8,684 nt of DNA, from contig CAMTPD010000033.1 in assembly GCA_947074265.1 (NCBI GenBank), positions 1 to 8,684 of the forward strand, written 5' to 3'. This DNA comes from an uncultured Porphyromonadaceae bacterium. Its GTDB lineage: Bacteria; Bacteroidota; Bacteroidia; Bacteroidales; CAMTPD01. The position numbers and the translations under genes were made by a program. The first letter of the stretch is position 1, and each line of letters opens with the position of its first letter. This document shows, one piece after another, positions 7,840 through 8,684 of the stretch. The notes under the pieces were generated by a model. It worked only from the letters and a program-made list of their open reading frames with translations. It ran no database searches and was not told the DNA's origin.

Positions 7840-7894
7840 AAAATAAGCGCTAATTTTTGTTTGATAAATACAGATTTAATTGAAAAAGATTGCG

Positions 7895-7902
7895 TACGTT
7901 TG
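7895..7902 (+). promoter_or_regulatory. Candidate -7 promoter element for the acidic-protein gene
   Basis: TACGTTTG matches TAnnTTTG exactly and lies 32 bases before the ATG at 7935, giving a leader of about 25 bases. No -33 TTTG is found at the proper distance. The gene may also be reached by read-through from the lipoprotein gene, since no terminator separates them. Confidence 0.4.
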
Positions 7903-7934
7903 TTTACTAGTAGAGATAATAAACGATTGGAATT

Positions 7935-8399
7935 ATGAGTGCGGATTATACAAAAGTGCACAATGTAATGGAGCATGCATTTAAATGTGCGGTAAAAAAG
8001 ATTGAGTCGGGTCATGCCGGATCAACTTTGATTAGTGATTTATTTGTTCAAATAGATACAGAAAACGGCGAGATGCTCATTTTCGACGATAGCGAAACTC
8101 TACTTGAGCGTTTAAGCTTTTCTCTAGCAGGTGTTTCTTTTGACGAAGAAAGCGACTTTGTTGCAGATATAGCAACACCGTTGAAGTCTGTACTTGGTCA
8201 GATGTCAGAACAAGGAGTATTTGATAAAGAATCTATCTTGAAGCCATTTTCGATAAGTCTAACAGACGAAGACTTTATAATTCAAGAAGAACTTTTGTTT
8301 CTAGACGACGATACCATTCGTTTAGATGATGCCTTGCTCGAAAAATTTGATAAAGAACTTGATGAGTTTATCGATAAGTTATTATCAGACATAAAATAA
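7935..8399 (+). CDS. Acidic cytoplasmic protein of unknown function
   Basis: I do not recognise this 154-residue protein. It has no signal peptide or membrane segment, so it is probably cytoplasmic. By my count it has about 36 Asp/Glu and 13 Lys/Arg, so it is strongly acidic. An N-terminal stretch (VHNVMEHAFKCAVKKIE, about 8-24) looks helical. The middle (LFVQIDTENGEMLIFDD, about 36-52) looks like a beta hairpin, and the end (DDALLEKFDKELDEFIDKLLSDIK, written in parts: DDALLEKFDKE then LDEFIDKLLSDIK) is an amphipathic, charged helix. The even codon use and lack of any disruption argue for a real gene. It has its own -7 element before it and a strong terminator after it, so it can be the last or only gene of its transcript. 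An adaptor or regulatory role is possible but unsupported. Confidence 0.8.
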   Translation: MSADYTKVHNVMEHAFKCAVKKIESGHAGSTLISDLFVQIDTENGEMLIFDDSETLLERLSFSLAGVSFDEESDFVADIATPLKSVLGQMSEQGVFDKESILKPFSISLTDEDFIIQEELLFLDDDTIRLDDALLEKFDKELDEFIDKLLSDIK

Positions 8400-8443
8400 A
8401 GAATAACGATAGCAACGATTCGTTGTGAGGATATAAATATAAG

Positions 8444-8480
8444 CTGCCCATATACAAATGTATATCTGGGCAGTTTTTTT
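8444..8480 (+). terminator. Rho-independent terminator after the acidic-protein gene
   Basis: CTGCCCA (8444-8450) pairs with TGGGCAG (8467-8473), and inside it TATAC (8451-8455) pairs with GTATA (8460-8464) around an AAAT loop, leaving a two-base bulge (8465-8466). Seven T follow (8474-8480). It ends only 17 bases before the next start codon, so it also lies directly in front of the ClC-type gene. Confidence 0.9.
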
Positions 8481-8497
8481 ATGTATAGGATTTGTCT

Positions 8498-8684
8498 ATG
8501 AAAATTCGTAATATCAAACAAAATCTATTTGCCTACGAGCAAGTTATGTTGATAGCCTACTTATTAAAGTGGTCTTTCTTTGCATTGTTGGTAGGAGTCT
8601 TATCTGGTAGTGCTTCTGCCTTATTTTTAAATACACTACAATGGGCTACTAACTGGCGTAACGCACATAACTGGATTATTGCAC
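8498..8684 (+). CDS. ClC-family chloride channel/antiporter, N-terminal fragment (runs off window)
   Basis: ClC proteins are inner-membrane dimers that move chloride, as channels or in exchange for protons. Only 62 codons are present; the frame is open to the right edge. After a short polar start, residues about 19-45 form a hydrophobic segment (LIAYLLKWSFFALLVGVLSG) followed by SASALFLNTLQWATNWRNAHNW. The GSASA.FL..L.WAT..R..H.W pattern matches, from memory, the first helices of Bacteroidota ClC proteins. The selectivity motifs (GSGIP, GREGP types) would lie beyond the edge, so the call rests on the N terminus alone. The start at 8498 is supported by AGGA at 8487-8490, seven bases upstream; an ATG at 8481 is in another frame and soon stops. 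No -7 element is found between the terminator and the start. Confidence 0.75.
   Translation, partial: MKIRNIKQNLFAYEQVMLIAYLLKWSFFALLVGVLSGSASALFLNTLQWATNWRNAHNWIIA

Noticed and set aside
7840..7857. Near-palindrome AAAATAAGCGCTAATTTT after the lipoprotein gene, considered as a terminator
   Set aside because: The symmetry centres on GCGC with no proper loop and the stem is nearly all A/T, so a stable terminator hairpin is unlikely.
8405..8425. AACGAT direct repeat and the 13-base palindrome CAACGATTCGTTG
   Set aside because: They are short, have too small a loop for a useful hairpin and have no neighbouring signal; the real terminator lies 20 bases further on.

Overview
The window looks like chromosomal DNA from a member of the Bacteroidota, most likely order Bacteroidales. 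Four things point there: a SusC/SusD-type outer-membrane pair, exact copies of the Bacteroidota -7 promoter element TAnnTTTG in front of several genes, A/T-rich start regions mostly without Shine-Dalgarno sequences, and a valyl-tRNA synthetase that reads like Bacteroides-type proteins. The genus cannot be fixed by eye. The left edge is an assembly artefact: bases 1-49 are untrimmed Illumina library adapter with its i5 index, so biological sequence starts at base 50.

Left part, minus strand (50-3432): a SusC-like TonB-dependent receptor (382-3432) is followed 20 bases later by the first 104 codons of a SusD-like lipoprotein (361 down to 50), cut off by the adapter. Together such proteins form an outer-membrane complex that binds and imports glycans or other nutrients. 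No enzyme, sigma/anti-sigma pair or hybrid two-component regulator is visible, so the substrate cannot be named. Any remaining locus genes would lie to the left, beyond the contig end.

Middle (3433-6625): a 497-base A/T-rich divergent intergenic region holds a candidate promoter for each direction and several inverted repeats. It is followed by a complete valS (3930-6560, plus strand), which ends in a strong intrinsic terminator.

Right part, plus strand (6626-8684): a 352-residue lipoprotein with TPR-like helices near its C terminus (6781-7839) and a very acidic 154-residue cytoplasmic protein of unknown function (7935-8399) lie in tandem, each with its own candidate promoter. An intrinsic terminator (8444-8480) follows. 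Just after it the first 62 codons of a ClC-type chloride channel/antiporter begin and run off the right edge.

I see no mobile element, CRISPR array, tRNA or rRNA, and no convincing new multi-gene system. The items most worth a second look are the adapter joint with the truncated, easily missed susD-like gene, the terminator-shaped hairpin antisense to that gene, the structured leaders, and the uncharacterised lipoprotein/acidic-protein pair.
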